Origin: Argonema galeatum A003/A1
Lineage (GTDB): Bacteria > Cyanobacteriota > Cyanobacteriia > Cyanobacteriales > Aerosakkonemataceae
Assembly: GCF_023333595.1 (NCBI RefSeq)
Contig: NZ_JAIQZM010000047.1
Span: 1-41,093 of the forward strand
DNA: 41,093 nt
Direction: 5' to 3'
This document shows, piece after piece, positions 8,222-16,314 of this stretch. A program made the position numbers and the translations under genes. The notes beneath the pieces are model-generated. The model was not told where the DNA came from, made no database searches, and saw only the letters and a program-made list of their open reading frames with translations. Within the stretch, counting starts at the first letter, position 1. Every line of letters starts with the position of its first letter.

Positions 8222-8276
8222 AGCCTGACGACTGAAGTCGCGGCTACACGGAGAAAGCCCGCCTTTGCGGGCTAAA
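8222..8276 (+). terminator. Repeat-derived hairpin with GCCCGC/GCGGGC stem
   Basis: AGCCCGC-CTTT-GCGGGCT forms a 7-bp GC-rich stem at 8257-8274, preceded by ACTGAAGTCGCGGCTACAC. This whole block is a common dispersed cyanobacterial repeat. It lies between converging genes and can act as a terminator for both, though no long T-run follows. Confidence 0.55.
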
Positions 8277-8296
8277 TAATAAAGTGCTTTTGCGTT

Positions 8297-9052
8297 TCAA
8301 AGCCATTCATCAACCGCCTGCTGCTCCAATTGGATAAATGTTTCGCGCAGCTTGTTCCAGTCAAGACGATCGGCTTCTACGTCTTGAACGAGTTCTCCCT
8401 GTTGCAAATGCAAGACTCTCGTACAAAACTGCTGTGCTAGATCTAACTGATGATTAGCCATCAGAATCGGAATTTTAGTTTCCTGGGCCAACCGGATCGA
8501 CACTTGTAGGAGGTGGGATGCACGACCGGCGTCAAGCGCGGAAGTTGGCTCGTCTAATAATAAAATTTTAGGTTGAATTACTAAGGCACGAGCGATCGCT
8601 ACTAATTGTCGCTGACCGGCTGAAAGTTGTACCTCCGTTCGCTCTAGCCAATCTTCTGGTATGTGTAACCGCTCTATCCAGTAGTCTACTCGTTCCTGAA
8701 TCTCTTGTGGTGGCAAGCGTCGTAGCAGCAGGGGATAGGCTATTGCTTCTCGAACTGTCATCCCCAAAAGTTTGGGTTCTTGTAGTGCTAGGGTGACTTG
8801 CTGACGTAGCTGGATGACGGGGATTTGCTGGATGTCCTGATTTTCTAGATAAATTGAACCATCGTTGGGCGAAATCAGTCGGTTCAATAGTCGCAGTAGT
8901 GAAGTTTTTCCAGCCCCTGATGGCCCGACAATGGCAATGCGATCGCCTGGAAATACCTCAAAAGAAATATTTTTGAGTAAATACTGTAAACTCACAGGTG
9001 CCCTTAAGCTCACCTGCATCAGTTTTAATATGGGAATTTGTGCGGATACCAT
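8297..9052 (-). CDS. ABC transporter ATP-binding protein (FetA/YbbL-like)
   Basis: A single 251-residue ATPase subunit. Walker A GPSGAGKT is at 43-50, the Q-loop glutamine at about 91, signature LSAGQ at 143-147, Walker B ILLLDE at 163-168, the D-loop SALD follows, and the switch histidine is near 201 (MANHQLDLA). All catalytic parts are present. No permease with many helices lies beside it. The only partner is the three-helix membrane protein just upstream (18-base gap), so they are probably cotranscribed. Similarity in length and style is closest to the FetA/YbbL type, which is an inference; the substrate is unknown. Confidence 0.87.
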   Translation of the reverse strand: MVSAQIPILKLMQVSLRAPVSLQYLLKNISFEVFPGDRIAIVGPSGAGKTSLLRLLNRLISPNDGSIYLENQDIQQIPVIQLRQQVTLALQEPKLLGMTVREAIAYPLLLRRLPPQEIQERVDYWIERLHIPEDWLERTEVQLSAGQRQLVAIARALVIQPKILLLDEPTSALDAGRASHLLQVSIRLAQETKIPILMANHQLDLAQQFCTRVLHLQQGELVQDVEADRLDWNKLRETFIQLEQQAVDEWL

Positions 9053-9070
9053 TTAACAAAGAAGTGTAGT

Positions 9071-9649
9071 CTATAGATGGAGTGCAGTCCAAATTGTCCA
9101 ACCATCAATTAAAAGCAGTATTAGGGTAACGCCCAATAATATTAAATACATCCAGGGTTGAGCCAAAGGACGAATATCTGTTGTATCAATACCCGTTTTA
9201 GCTTCTACCTGCTTAACCATCTGAGCAAAACCAACTATACGCATAGGTAGCAAATATCCTTTCCCGGATTTACTCACAAAATAGTAAACCAGTCCCCCTT
9301 GACCTGTGGTACGACATTTTAATTCTTGCACTTCTGTCCAAGGTAACGACCAACCTTTACGAAACAAACGGGGAACCCAGCGGGGATAAGTTACTTGTAT
9401 TGCTTGCTCATCTAAAATTACTCGTTCGCTTAATGCGCCATAAAGTGCGATCGCACCCAGACCTATCCCCACCCACAATAAAATCGGCGGTACAGCTGCC
9501 GCCGTCACCTTCGCCAAAAAAGGTAAGGGTATCGTGAGTGCTACGTACAAACACAAAAGCGTCAGCCGGATTAAAGGAGAAATACGGAAGACTGATGGCC
9601 CAGATTCATCAGAGGAAGTGTCGATCCGATCGACAGGATTACTTAACAC
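9071..9649 (-). CDS. Conserved membrane protein of unknown function
   Basis: A 192-residue protein with two hydrophobic helices near residues 25-48 and 52-72, a soluble middle part of about 90 residues, and a C-terminal helix near 168-190. The middle part (SERVILDEQAIQVTYPRWVP, SLPWTEVQELKCRT) resembles the bacterial PH-like folds that follow paired helices in small membrane proteins. It lies 18 bases ahead of the ABC ATPase on the same strand, suggesting one transcript. It is too short to be an ordinary ABC permease. Function unknown. Confidence 0.75.
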   Translation of the reverse strand: MLSNPVDRIDTSSDESGPSVFRISPLIRLTLLCLYVALTIPLPFLAKVTAAAVPPILLWVGIGLGAIALYGALSERVILDEQAIQVTYPRWVPRLFRKGWSLPWTEVQELKCRTTGQGGLVYYFVSKSGKGYLLPMRIVGFAQMVKQVEAKTGIDTTDIRPLAQPWMYLILLGVTLILLLIDGWTIWTALHL

Positions 9650-9721
9650 AGAATGTTCTCTTGATTATGTATATAATAATACTTTTTTCGCTGTAAAACT
9701 TCAATCAGCAACTGGATGTTT

Positions 9722-9991
9722 TTAGGCAACAACCTTATCCCAGTTGTCTATGACGCAGACTTGGACTTTAGCGTGACTGAGTAACCGCTGGACTTGATGG
9801 ATAGGCATAGCGGCGATCGCGTAATCTTTTCCAGATACACGATGAACCTCAGACATCCGCTGACGATAGCTAGTCGCGTCAGCGCGGTTGAGGAAAACCA
9901 TCGTGTAATTACCTTGTCGAGATTTTTCTACCACCGGCTGACCGTTTGCGCCCACTATAAAGAAACCTGATGCCAAAGGAGAGTAAGACAT
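9722..9991 (-). CDS. Small conserved protein of unknown function
   Basis: An 89-residue soluble protein. It starts SYSPLASGFFIVGANGQPVV and has alternating strands and helices (YTMVFLNRADATSYRQRMSE, KVQVCVIDNWDKVVA). The pattern looks like a compact alpha-beta fold, and I believe relatives occur in other cyanobacteria, but I know no function. ATG at 9991 is downstream of a good AGGAGA-like site when read on the minus strand (TCTCCTAGAG on the plus). Confidence 0.7.
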   Translation of the reverse strand: MSYSPLASGFFIVGANGQPVVEKSRQGNYTMVFLNRADATSYRQRMSEVHRVSGKDYAIAAMPIHQVQRLLSHAKVQVCVIDNWDKVVA

Positions 9992-10112
9992 TTTTTTTTC
10001 ATCTCTAGGAGAACTTATTCAGTATTATTACTGAATTTTCACCTAGATCGATCGATCTCAGGAAAGATATTCGCAAATCTTTAAGTAGATTTACATCTCG
10101 TACTGATTTGTC

Positions 10113-10550
10113 TTATGGTAGATACTTCTGGACAATAATCCAGCCGGTCAGCGAAACCAAGGCAAATCCGACCAACAAAATTATATTTGTGCCGATGTGG
10201 AACGATCGAGCCCAAGGATGCTGGGAACCTATTTGGGTGGCGCTTCCAGCCGAAAGCAACACTAATCCTACTACTGCCAAGCCAACTGGTAAGTGTACTG
10301 AGTGGTTCAAGCTGCCATAGTGACCCAAAGTACCGACGATACCGATAGTTAGGAGCAGTAATACCAGAGCTACCATTGTACCGCCAATCCCATAGTGCAA
10401 AGGTTGCAACCAACTAGGTCGCTCTAGCCTTGTGCGGCGAAGGTAGAACATCCAAATGCCGCTAGCAGCCAGCAGGAAATATGCTACCAGGGAAAATCCC
10501 ATAGACCAAGCGGCGATTCTCCACAACCAAACAAAATCAGGTAAATTCAA
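10113..10550 (-). CDS. DUF4079 family membrane protein
   Basis: A 145-residue protein with four hydrophobic helices (about 14-34, 52-70, 84-101 and 119-140). Conserved features of DUF4079 are visible: PLHYGIGGTMVALVLLLLTIG and the SFHIGTNIILLVGFALVSLTGW C-terminal half. The histidines H52, H76 and H118 near membrane edges hint at a haem or metal ligand role as in cytochrome b561-like folds. That is speculation. DUF4079 is common in photosynthetic organisms. It stands alone between two unrelated units, next to the TnpB element. Confidence 0.85.
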   Translation of the reverse strand: MNLPDFVWLWRIAAWSMGFSLVAYFLLAASGIWMFYLRRTRLERPSWLQPLHYGIGGTMVALVLLLLTIGIVGTLGHYGSLNHSVHLPVGLAVVGLVLLSAGSATQIGSQHPWARSFHIGTNIILLVGFALVSLTGWIIVQKYLP

Positions 10551-10641
10551 GCTATTTCACCCTATTTTCTCACTAGGAATCAAGTGCCGAGCGCACCAAT
10601 GGCTTCCCAAAGAGCCTTTAACTACTCGCTCCTGTTGTCCC

Positions 10642-10668
10642 CCGCTATAACTGTACCCAGTTTAGCGG
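10642..10668. repeat. Left-end hairpin of the tnpB element
   Basis: CCGCTATAACTG and CAGTTTAGCGG pair with one bulged base around the 4-base loop TACC. Hairpins near each end are what TnpA recognises in IS200/IS605 elements. Confidence 0.7.
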
Positions 10669-10720
10669 CGGGATGAAAGGCAGGGAGATTGTAGGTAGGG
10701 AAATCTCCAAATCTTTATCT

Positions 10721-10762
10721 TTGTGGATATTTTACTGAAATGTGTATAATACAGTAAGGAGG
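10721..10762 (+). promoter_or_regulatory. Promoter and ribosome binding site of tnpB
   Basis: A perfect TATAAT at 10745-10750 lies 18 bases after a weak TTGTGG -35 box. AAGGAGG at 10756-10762 is an ideal ribosome binding site 7 bases before the ATG. The short distance between the -10 box and the AAGGAGG site means a very short 5' leader. Confidence 0.6.
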
Positions 10763-10769
10763 TAATGAG

Positions 10770-11993
10770 ATGCTGCATACTGCCATCAAGGTTCGACTTT
10801 ATCCAACATTAGAGCAACAAGCCCTACTGTCTCAGCACTTTGGCTGTGCCAGATGGTGGTGGAACTATGCTCTAAATAAGTCAATTGAGACTTACAAAGA
10901 AACGGGTAAAAGCCTTGGTCAGTCAGCACTCAATGCCTTTCTACCAAAACTCAAGAAAGCCGAGGAAACACTTTGGTTGTCTGAATGTTATAGCCAAGTT
11001 TTGCAAGCAACAACGCTCAACCTAACAACTGCCTATAAAAACTTTTTTGCAGGTCGTGCTAGGTTCCCGCGTTACAAGTCAAAGCATGGTAAGCAATCAA
11101 TTCAGTATCCTCAAAATGTCTTGGTACTTGATGGGTTTGTTCAGTTTCCAGGTAAAGTTGGCAAAGTTAAAGGCAAGCTACACAGGAACATAGAAGGAAC
11201 AATTAAAACCGTAACGGTCAGTTTAGAGCCTTCTGGGAAATACTTTGCATCAATATTGACGGAGAGTGAAGGCGACAATCCAGCCGTTTCAACTGACGGT
11301 AAAGTGATTGGGATTGATCTAGGGTTAACCCATTTTGCTATTACAAGCAATGGTTGTAAAGTCTCCAAGTATGACAACCCCAAGCATCTAGTCAAACACG
11401 AGAAAAACCTCAAACGCAAGCAACAAAAACTAGCTAAAAAACAGAAAGGAAGTAATTCAAGGAACAAAGCCAAAAAGACTGTAGCCGCATTGTACGAACG
11501 GGTAACTAAATCCCGTCAGGATTTTCTACATAAGCTTTCACGAAAGCTCGTCAATGAAAACCAAGTTGTCGTAGTAGAGAATCTTAATGTCAAAGGCATG
11601 GTACGCAATCACAATTTAGCTAAAGCCATATCTGATGTTGGATGGGGAACCTTTGTTAATTTCCTGGCTTACAAGCTAGAGAAAAAAGGTGGTAAGTTGG
11701 TTGAAATTGACCGTTGGTTTCCCAGTTCTAAGCTCTGCTCTAATTGCTATTACCAGATTGATAAGTTACCACTTGATATTAGGGAGTGGACTTGTCCTAA
11801 TTGCGGAATTCGTCACGACCGCGATGATAATGCAGCAACAAATATTAGAGCAGAGGGCATCAGGATGTTACAGACGGATGGAACAGCCGTTTCTGCTAAC
11901 GGAGGGGAAGTAAGACCAAAGATGGGACGCAAGTCTGTTCTGAGGCATTCTTCTGTGATGTTAGAAGCCCACACTAAATCGAAGCGATTATAG
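10770..11993 (+). CDS. tnpB: TnpB, RNA-guided nuclease of IS200/IS605 family
   Basis: A 407-residue OrfB/TnpB protein, ancestor-type of Cas12. The N-terminal helix-turn-helix-like OrfB part has KVRLYPTLEQQALLSQHFG and CARWWWNYAL. RuvC-like residues are present: D183 in GIDLG, E270 in VVVENLNVKGM, and the aspartates of HDRDDNAATN at about 349-358. The zinc ribbon has C323, C326, C342 and C345. Everything needed for activity is intact, and there is no frameshift. The stop codon lies inside the right-end hairpin, so the 3' end of the gene also encodes the expected guide (omega) RNA scaffold. Function as transposon-retention nuclease is inferred from the family. Confidence 0.93.
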   Translation: MLHTAIKVRLYPTLEQQALLSQHFGCARWWWNYALNKSIETYKETGKSLGQSALNAFLPKLKKAEETLWLSECYSQVLQATTLNLTTAYKNFFAGRARFPRYKSKHGKQSIQYPQNVLVLDGFVQFPGKVGKVKGKLHRNIEGTIKTVTVSLEPSGKYFASILTESEGDNPAVSTDGKVIGIDLGLTHFAITSNGCKVSKYDNPKHLVKHEKNLKRKQQKLAKKQKGSNSRNKAKKTVAALYERVTKSRQDFLHKLSRKLVNENQVVVVENLNVKGMVRNHNLAKAISDVGWGTFVNFLAYKLEKKGGKLVEIDRWFPSSKLCSNCYYQIDKLPLDIREWTCPNCGIRHDRDDNAATNIRAEGIRMLQTDGTAVSANGGEVRPKMGRKSVLRHSSVMLEAHTKSKRL

Positions 11994-11999
11994 TGTGGG
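11968..11999 (+). ncRNA. Right-end hairpin and probable 3' part of the omega RNA
   Basis: CCCACACTAAATCG and CGATTATAGTGTGGG pair with one bulge around the loop AAG. The tnpB stop (11991-11993) is in the right arm. In TnpB systems the guide RNA overlaps the end of the gene, and the bases just past the element (from about 12008) serve as the guide. The full RNA start cannot be set from sequence. Confidence 0.5.
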
Positions 12000-12231
12000 T
12001 AGTTCACGCCATTCCTAGCACAAAAAAGGGATATCGCCCCCCTCATTATTTCCAAAAAAAAGAAAGATGAGAGGGGCGCGGCGGAACCATCCTAATAAGT
12101 GTAGGGGCTTTCGCATTCGGGCTGATAATTTATCGCTCACAGACAAAAACTTCCCGCCCGAATTCTAATGTCACTAACACAGAAGACAGAGAACAAAACT
12201 TTTATTTTGAAGCTTTTTTTGAAATCGTATT

Positions 12232-12621
12232 TTAGCCTACAGCTACTAAAGCCAGAGTTGTTAAAGATGGCGTTATCTCTACATTTTTCTTAATTCCTTC
12301 CCTGTTTGGGTTTTTATCTTTTTCGGCTGGGTGTTTTTGACTGGGGGCGACTTCGTGTTGGGGTTCTTCGTCGAGCCGCAAGCGATCGCAAGATATCTTG
12401 TCTGATAGAATGGCACTTGCCATCATACCCGTATGGATTTCCAGCACCCCCTCTAGCATGGTTTCAAAGACGAGCCGTTGCCCTGGAAAAACAACTCGCT
12501 CAAAGTACCAGTTGGGAATATTGCTTATCCTGGCGATCTGAACCTTACTCGTCGCATTCACGTAGCAGCAGAGAATGCCATTGCTGGAGTTAGGCGGTAG
12601 GGGATCAAGAATTTGAGCCAT
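12232..12621 (-). CDS. DUF1830 family protein
   Basis: About 129 residues from ATG at 12621. An upstream TTG at 12645 would add MAHISLAV but gives an unusual N-terminus, while MAQILDPLPP is the normal start of the family. The conserved core is ILCCYVNATSKVQIARISNI, PNWYFERVVFPGQRLVFE and ILEIHTG-type LEIHTGMMASAILSDKI. DUF1830 is a small cyanobacterial family of unknown function. The tail after residue 90 is polar (QHEVAPSQKHPAEKDKNPN) and looks disordered. Confidence 0.88.
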   Translation of the reverse strand: MAQILDPLPPNSSNGILCCYVNATSKVQIARISNIPNWYFERVVFPGQRLVFETMLEGVLEIHTGMMASAILSDKISCDRLRLDEEPQHEVAPSQKHPAEKDKNPNREGIKKNVEITPSLTTLALVAVG

Positions 12622-12791
12622 AACTGCTAAGGAGATGTGTGCCAAACTTGGTTACATTAAAAAATGTAACATCTCCGATCCCAGCGTGCTGTAACTCCGA
12701 ATACCAACTCAGCCAATTTAGGAAATTTATGTCTAAAGATAGAGATAAAGTTGGTAATCTACATTACTGATGAACCAAGTAGTTTAGACAA

Positions 12792-12910
12792 GACTAAAGC
12801 CCCTGGCACATACGGTAGGGTGCGTCAGAACCTTCCACTCTCGATAATCGTTGTAGAACTTCCTCTGACGCACCCTAAAAGTCGATTTGAGTGTGACAGG
12901 GGCTTTAGTC
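12792..12910. repeat. Outer inverted repeat enclosing a MITE
   Basis: GACTAAAGCCCCTG at 12792-12805 matches CAGGGGCTTTAGTC at 12897-12910. The arms extend to 19 bases with one mismatch. The 62-base TAGGGTGCGTCAG element lies in the loop, which suggests that one repeat inserted into another. Confidence 0.75.
12816..12877. repeat. 62-bp MITE-like repeat, copy 1
   Basis: Terminal inverted repeats of 13 bases (TAGGGTGCGTCAG and complement) around a 36-base variable core. Copy 2 at 17758-17819 has the same ends and the same total length. Confidence 0.8.
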
Positions 12911-12950
12911 CTATTAGATTTGAGGTGTGCAAAAGCCTCAAATCTAATAG
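12911..12950. repeat. Perfect 15-bp stem hairpin
   Basis: CTATTAGATTTGAGG and its exact complement are separated by a 10-base loop. It directly abuts the outer inverted repeat that ends at 12910. No T-run follows, so a terminator role is doubtful. Confidence 0.75.
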
Positions 12951-13226
12951 CGGCAAACTGCTTGACAGCAGTGCAGCCTGCTGGTATATAGGGCGAGGCA
13001 ACCTAAATTTTCAGCAAATCAGTTGCTATGCTAGCCAAGCGAGCCCTACGCCTAGTGTAAAAGTTCAGCGGAATTACTCTATCGCTGAGAAAACCTGATG
13101 TTATCGTAAAGTTATATGAAAATAATCATAATTTCTTAGAAGGCCACGACAGGTAGCAATGGCTCTTAGCACCTGTTTGACTTTTGCTTCTAAGTAGAGT
13201 TATAGCAATCCTTAATAGAGAAGCCC

Positions 13227-14798
13227 ATGACGGAAACTCGCATACTCTATGTCCGCTTACCCTGCAATCCTATTTTCCCGATCGGGGTTGTTTACTTAGC
13301 CGACCATATACACAAGCTGTTTCCAGAAGTTGGACAGCGCATTTTCGACCTGGGAACAGTACCACCCCTAGATTTTGCCAGTGCGTTGGATGCTTGTGTA
13401 GACGAATTCAAACCTACCCTACTGGTATTTTCCTGGCGGGATATTCAGATTTATGCCCCAGTAGGAGGCAGAGGCGGGAACCCACTCCAGCACGCCTTTG
13501 AGTTTTACTACGCTCCCAATCCGCTGATCAGATTGCGGGGAGCTATGGGAGGTCTGCGCGTCACTACCGCCTACTATACAGAACTCTGGCGTAACCTGGG
13601 ATTAATTAAACGAGGGTTAAAACGTGCTAAGAAATATAATCCAGAAGCCAGAACGGTAGTTGGTGGCGGTGCAGTCAGCGTATTTTACGAGCAGCTCGGT
13701 AAAAGCTTACCATCTGGAACAATAGTTTCAGTGGGAGAAGGCGAGGCGTTGCTGGAAAAAGTTTTGCGTGGGCAGGATCTTACAAACGAACGCTGTTACA
13801 TCGTGGGAGAGACTTCGCCGCGCGATCGCATGATCCACGAACTTCCCACTAACATAGAAAAAACCGCCTGCAACTACGACTATATAGAAACCATCTGGCC
13901 TCAGTTTAGCTATTACCTGCAAGAAGAGGACTTCTACATCGGCGTGCAAACCAAGCGCGGTTGCCCTCACAACTGCTGCTACTGCATCTATACCGTCATA
14001 GAAGGCAAACAGGTACGCATCAACCCCGCAGAGGAAGTCGTCGCAGAAATACGGCAACTCTACGACAGAGGAGTTCGCAACTTCTGGTTTACCGATGCCC
14101 AATTTATCCCAGCTCGTAAATTTATCGACGATGCTGTAGAGTTATTGCAGAAAATCCTTGATGCTGGCATGGAAGATATTCACTGGGCAGCATACATCAG
14201 GGCAGACAACTTGACACCCCAGTTGTGCGACTTGATGGTAAAGACGGGAATGAATTACTTTGAAATCGGTATCACCAGCGGTTCCCAGGAACTCGTGCGG
14301 AAAATGCGAATGGGTTACAACCTCCGCACCGTCTTGCAAAACTGTCGCGACTTGAAAGCAGCTGGATTTAACGACCTCGTTTCGGTAAACTACTCATTCA
14401 ATGTCATTGATGAGCGCCCGGAAACCATTCGTCAAACCGTTGCCTATCATCGGGAACTAGAGCGAATATTTGGGGCAGATAAAGTCGAACCGGCTATCTT
14501 CTTCATAGGATTGCAACCGCACACCCATTTAGAAGAATATGCCTTTGAAAATAACATCATCAAACCAGGTTACGATCCGATGAGCTTAATGCCGTGGACA
14601 GCCAAAAAATTACTCTGGAATCCAGAACCGCTTGGTTCCTTCTTTGGCGAAGTTTGCCTCCAGGCATGGCGTCAAAATCCTAATGATTTCGGACGCGAAG
14701 TGATAAGGATTTTAGAAGAAAAACTGGGTTGTGCTGACTTGGAAGAAGCCCTTACTGCATCTATTGAATCAAAAGAAAAACAGCTGGTAACTGTTTAA
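13227..14798 (+). CDS. B12-binding radical SAM protein
   Basis: A 523-residue enzyme of the cobalamin-binding radical SAM class. The N-terminal part (to about 190) has the alpha-beta pattern of a B12-binding domain, including VVGGGAVSVFYEQLG and IVSVGEGEALL. The radical SAM 4Fe-4S cysteines are C246, C250 and C253 in KRGCPHNCCYC, followed by a TIM-barrel half (FWFTDAQFIP, YFEIGITSG). The classical DxHxxG cobalamin motif is not obvious, so B12 may bind base-on differently or not at all. I recall this cyanobacterial type being labelled photosystem II high-light acclimation radical SAM protein; the real reaction is unknown. It leads a three-gene same-direction cluster with the DICT and pentapeptide genes. 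Confidence 0.85.
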   Translation: MTETRILYVRLPCNPIFPIGVVYLADHIHKLFPEVGQRIFDLGTVPPLDFASALDACVDEFKPTLLVFSWRDIQIYAPVGGRGGNPLQHAFEFYYAPNPLIRLRGAMGGLRVTTAYYTELWRNLGLIKRGLKRAKKYNPEARTVVGGGAVSVFYEQLGKSLPSGTIVSVGEGEALLEKVLRGQDLTNERCYIVGETSPRDRMIHELPTNIEKTACNYDYIETIWPQFSYYLQEEDFYIGVQTKRGCPHNCCYCIYTVIEGKQVRINPAEEVVAEIRQLYDRGVRNFWFTDAQFIPARKFIDDAVELLQKILDAGMEDIHWAAYIRADNLTPQLCDLMVKTGMNYFEIGITSGSQELVRKMRMGYNLRTVLQNCRDLKAAGFNDLVSVNYSFNVIDERPETIRQTVAYHRELERIFGADKVEPAIFFIGLQPHTHLEEYAFENNIIKPGYDPMSLMPWTAKKLLWNPEPLGSFFGEVCLQAWRQNPNDFGREVIRILEEKLGCADLEEALTASIESKEKQLVTV

Positions 14799-14815
14799 TA
14801 ACATCTTTTATAACA

Positions 14816-14855
14816 GGCATCTTGCCTGTCATAACTAAGAGGCAGGCAAGATGCC
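14816..14855 (+). terminator. Hairpin after the radical SAM gene, repeat-like
   Basis: GGCATCTTGCCTG and its perfect complement form a 13-bp stem with a 14-base loop, starting 17 bases past the stop. The GGCAGGCAAGATGCC word is a frequent cyanobacterial intergenic repeat. It may end or attenuate transcription before the DICT gene. Confidence 0.6.
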
Positions 14856-14935
14856 TTGCCCTCTCCCCACAAAACCTAAAAACTTCCTCTCTTCCTTCGT
14901 GTCCTTTGCGTCTTCGTGGTTCGTTAAATAAAATC

Positions 14936-16306
14936 ATGTTAGAAGGTTCAATTTTACAACAGCTGGCGAATGCCCATAAATCGGGACAAAGACCGTTGCG
15001 TTTTGGAGTGTATTACAAAAACACTTTGGTTGCCCTATGTCACGCGCTGGAAGATAGTATTTTAACTTCCAACACGGCGGCGTTAATGATTACGGCATTT
15101 CAACGGGGCAAATGGTATTTGCAAGAGGCGGAACGATATGGCGAAATAGCCCAAAAGTCTCGCCAAATTGTAATTATGGCGGCACCGGATAGCGGCTTTG
15201 AAGAACACCCGACAAGCAAATTGTCTAATGTAGCGCTGGTGGGACTGGAAACAGTTGACCCGGTGGCGCAAGAATGGCATTTGATGATCTTGTCGCCCAG
15301 TTACACGGCGATGGTACTTTGTCAAGAGTTATCGCCAGCAGATTACGGGCCTGAAGGGCCACCAGAGGAAGATAGAGAGCGCAAATTTTACGGGTTTTGG
15401 ACGTTTGAGCCCGGTTTAGTGTTGGAAACGGTAGAATTAGCGATCGCGCACATCGATCGTTACAACCCAGAACTCCAGAAAACCTTAACCGCGCAAGTGC
15501 AAGAAATTACCGCCGAAGCTGCTAACGCCGAACAAGACAATCTGGGTGAAATTGTATCCCGCGTGGTGGAATATCTCCATAACAGTCAGGAAGATTTAAC
15601 TGCACATGAAATAGCTGCATCCCATCACGAAGAGTTGGATCTAAATTTAGTTTCCAACGAGTTGCAAGCCTTTGTGCGAATGGCGCAATTAATGGAATTA
15701 GCTAATACCGGCAACCCGATGGCAACTGCCGAAGTAGCCGCGTTGGCAGAAGTGATGGGGCAACTTTTGGATCTCCCCGCTTGGCAATTGAAACGACTGC
15801 GGTTAGCAGGTTTGTTGCACGGATTAGTTCCTTTAGGGGTAAAAGCGGTTACCGATTTAGAAGAAGCACCTTGTTGCCATTTGGAACCTGGTGTGCAGGC
15901 TTTGCGTGGGATGCCGAGACTACAGGCGGTAGCGAGTATTATCACCCATCAAACCGAGTGGTGGAATGGTAGCGGAACTCCTGCTGGTGTGGGCTATGAT
16001 GCCATTCCTTTAGAATCGAGAATATTGGGTTTAACAGCACATTTTGAGTATCGCGTCAACCAATTAGCAAAAGGATCGGAAAACCTCAGCCGCGAGGAAA
16101 TTTTCTCTCAAGCTTTGGCAGAATGTCAGGCGCAAGCAAATGAGCGTTGGGACCCCAAATTAGTAGAAACCTTGACATTGTTAGTGATGGGTTTGCAACA
16201 GGGATTAAACTTACCAATAACACCACCCAAAGTAACATCTGGGATGTGGTTACTCAATCCTCCGTTGCCTGCTGAATCCAAAAGTTATCAAGAAACCAGT
16301 ACTTAA
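14936..16306 (+). CDS. DICT sensory domain protein with degenerate HD-GYP-like region
   Basis: About 456 residues from ATG 14936. An in-frame earlier ATG at 14822 would translate the repeat hairpin and a low-complexity spacer, so it is rejected. The N-terminal 170 residues match the DICT sensor domain found in cyanobacterial diguanylate cyclases and two-component proteins: LRFGVYYKNTLVALCHALED, FEEHPTSKLSNVALVGLE, WHLMILSPSYTAMVLCQEL. The C-terminal half keeps HD-GYP-like helices, LLHGLVPLG near 294-302 and HQTEWWNGSGTP near 338-349. The expected HD pair reads HG and GYP reads GTP, so phosphodiesterase activity is doubtful. It precedes the pentapeptide gene by 8 bases. Confidence 0.82.
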   Translation: MLEGSILQQLANAHKSGQRPLRFGVYYKNTLVALCHALEDSILTSNTAALMITAFQRGKWYLQEAERYGEIAQKSRQIVIMAAPDSGFEEHPTSKLSNVALVGLETVDPVAQEWHLMILSPSYTAMVLCQELSPADYGPEGPPEEDRERKFYGFWTFEPGLVLETVELAIAHIDRYNPELQKTLTAQVQEITAEAANAEQDNLGEIVSRVVEYLHNSQEDLTAHEIAASHHEELDLNLVSNELQAFVRMAQLMELANTGNPMATAEVAALAEVMGQLLDLPAWQLKRLRLAGLLHGLVPLGVKAVTDLEEAPCCHLEPGVQALRGMPRLQAVASIITHQTEWWNGSGTPAGVGYDAIPLESRILGLTAHFEYRVNQLAKGSENLSREEIFSQALAECQAQANERWDPKLVETLTLLVMGLQQGLNLPITPPKVTSGMWLLNPPLPAESKSYQETST

Positions 16307-16314
16307 TAAAATTC

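Larger units (their letters stand above)
10623..12007 (+). mobile_element. Solitary tnpB element of the IS200/IS605 type
   Basis: One intact tnpB is bracketed by imperfect subterminal hairpins (left 10642-10668, right 11968-11999), the pattern of IS200/IS605 elements. No tnpA is present, so it would need a TnpA from elsewhere to move. The end points are inferred: TTTAAC at 10617-10622 would be the left target motif, and TTCAC at 12003-12007 the right cleavage motif. There is no target duplication, as expected for this family. Confidence 0.7.
12646..13226. other. Gene-free spacer rich in palindromes, 581 bases
   Basis: No credible gene. A 115-codon plus-strand frame crosses three inverted repeats and is treated as spurious. 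The last 130 bases before the radical SAM gene hold AT-rich sequence where its promoter should lie. Confidence 0.6.

Noticed and set aside
10081..10413. 110-codon frame on the same strand as the DUF4079 gene
   Set aside because: Out-of-frame shadow of the clear DUF4079 reading frame.
12751..13098. 115-codon plus-strand frame
   Set aside because: It crosses the outer palindrome, the MITE and the perfect hairpin; its peptide is low in structure and has no recognisable motif.
14822..14935. N-terminal extension of the DICT protein from ATG 14822
   Set aside because: It would translate the second half of a repeat hairpin and a common intergenic CTTCGTGTCC repeat; the DICT domain starts right after ATG 14936.
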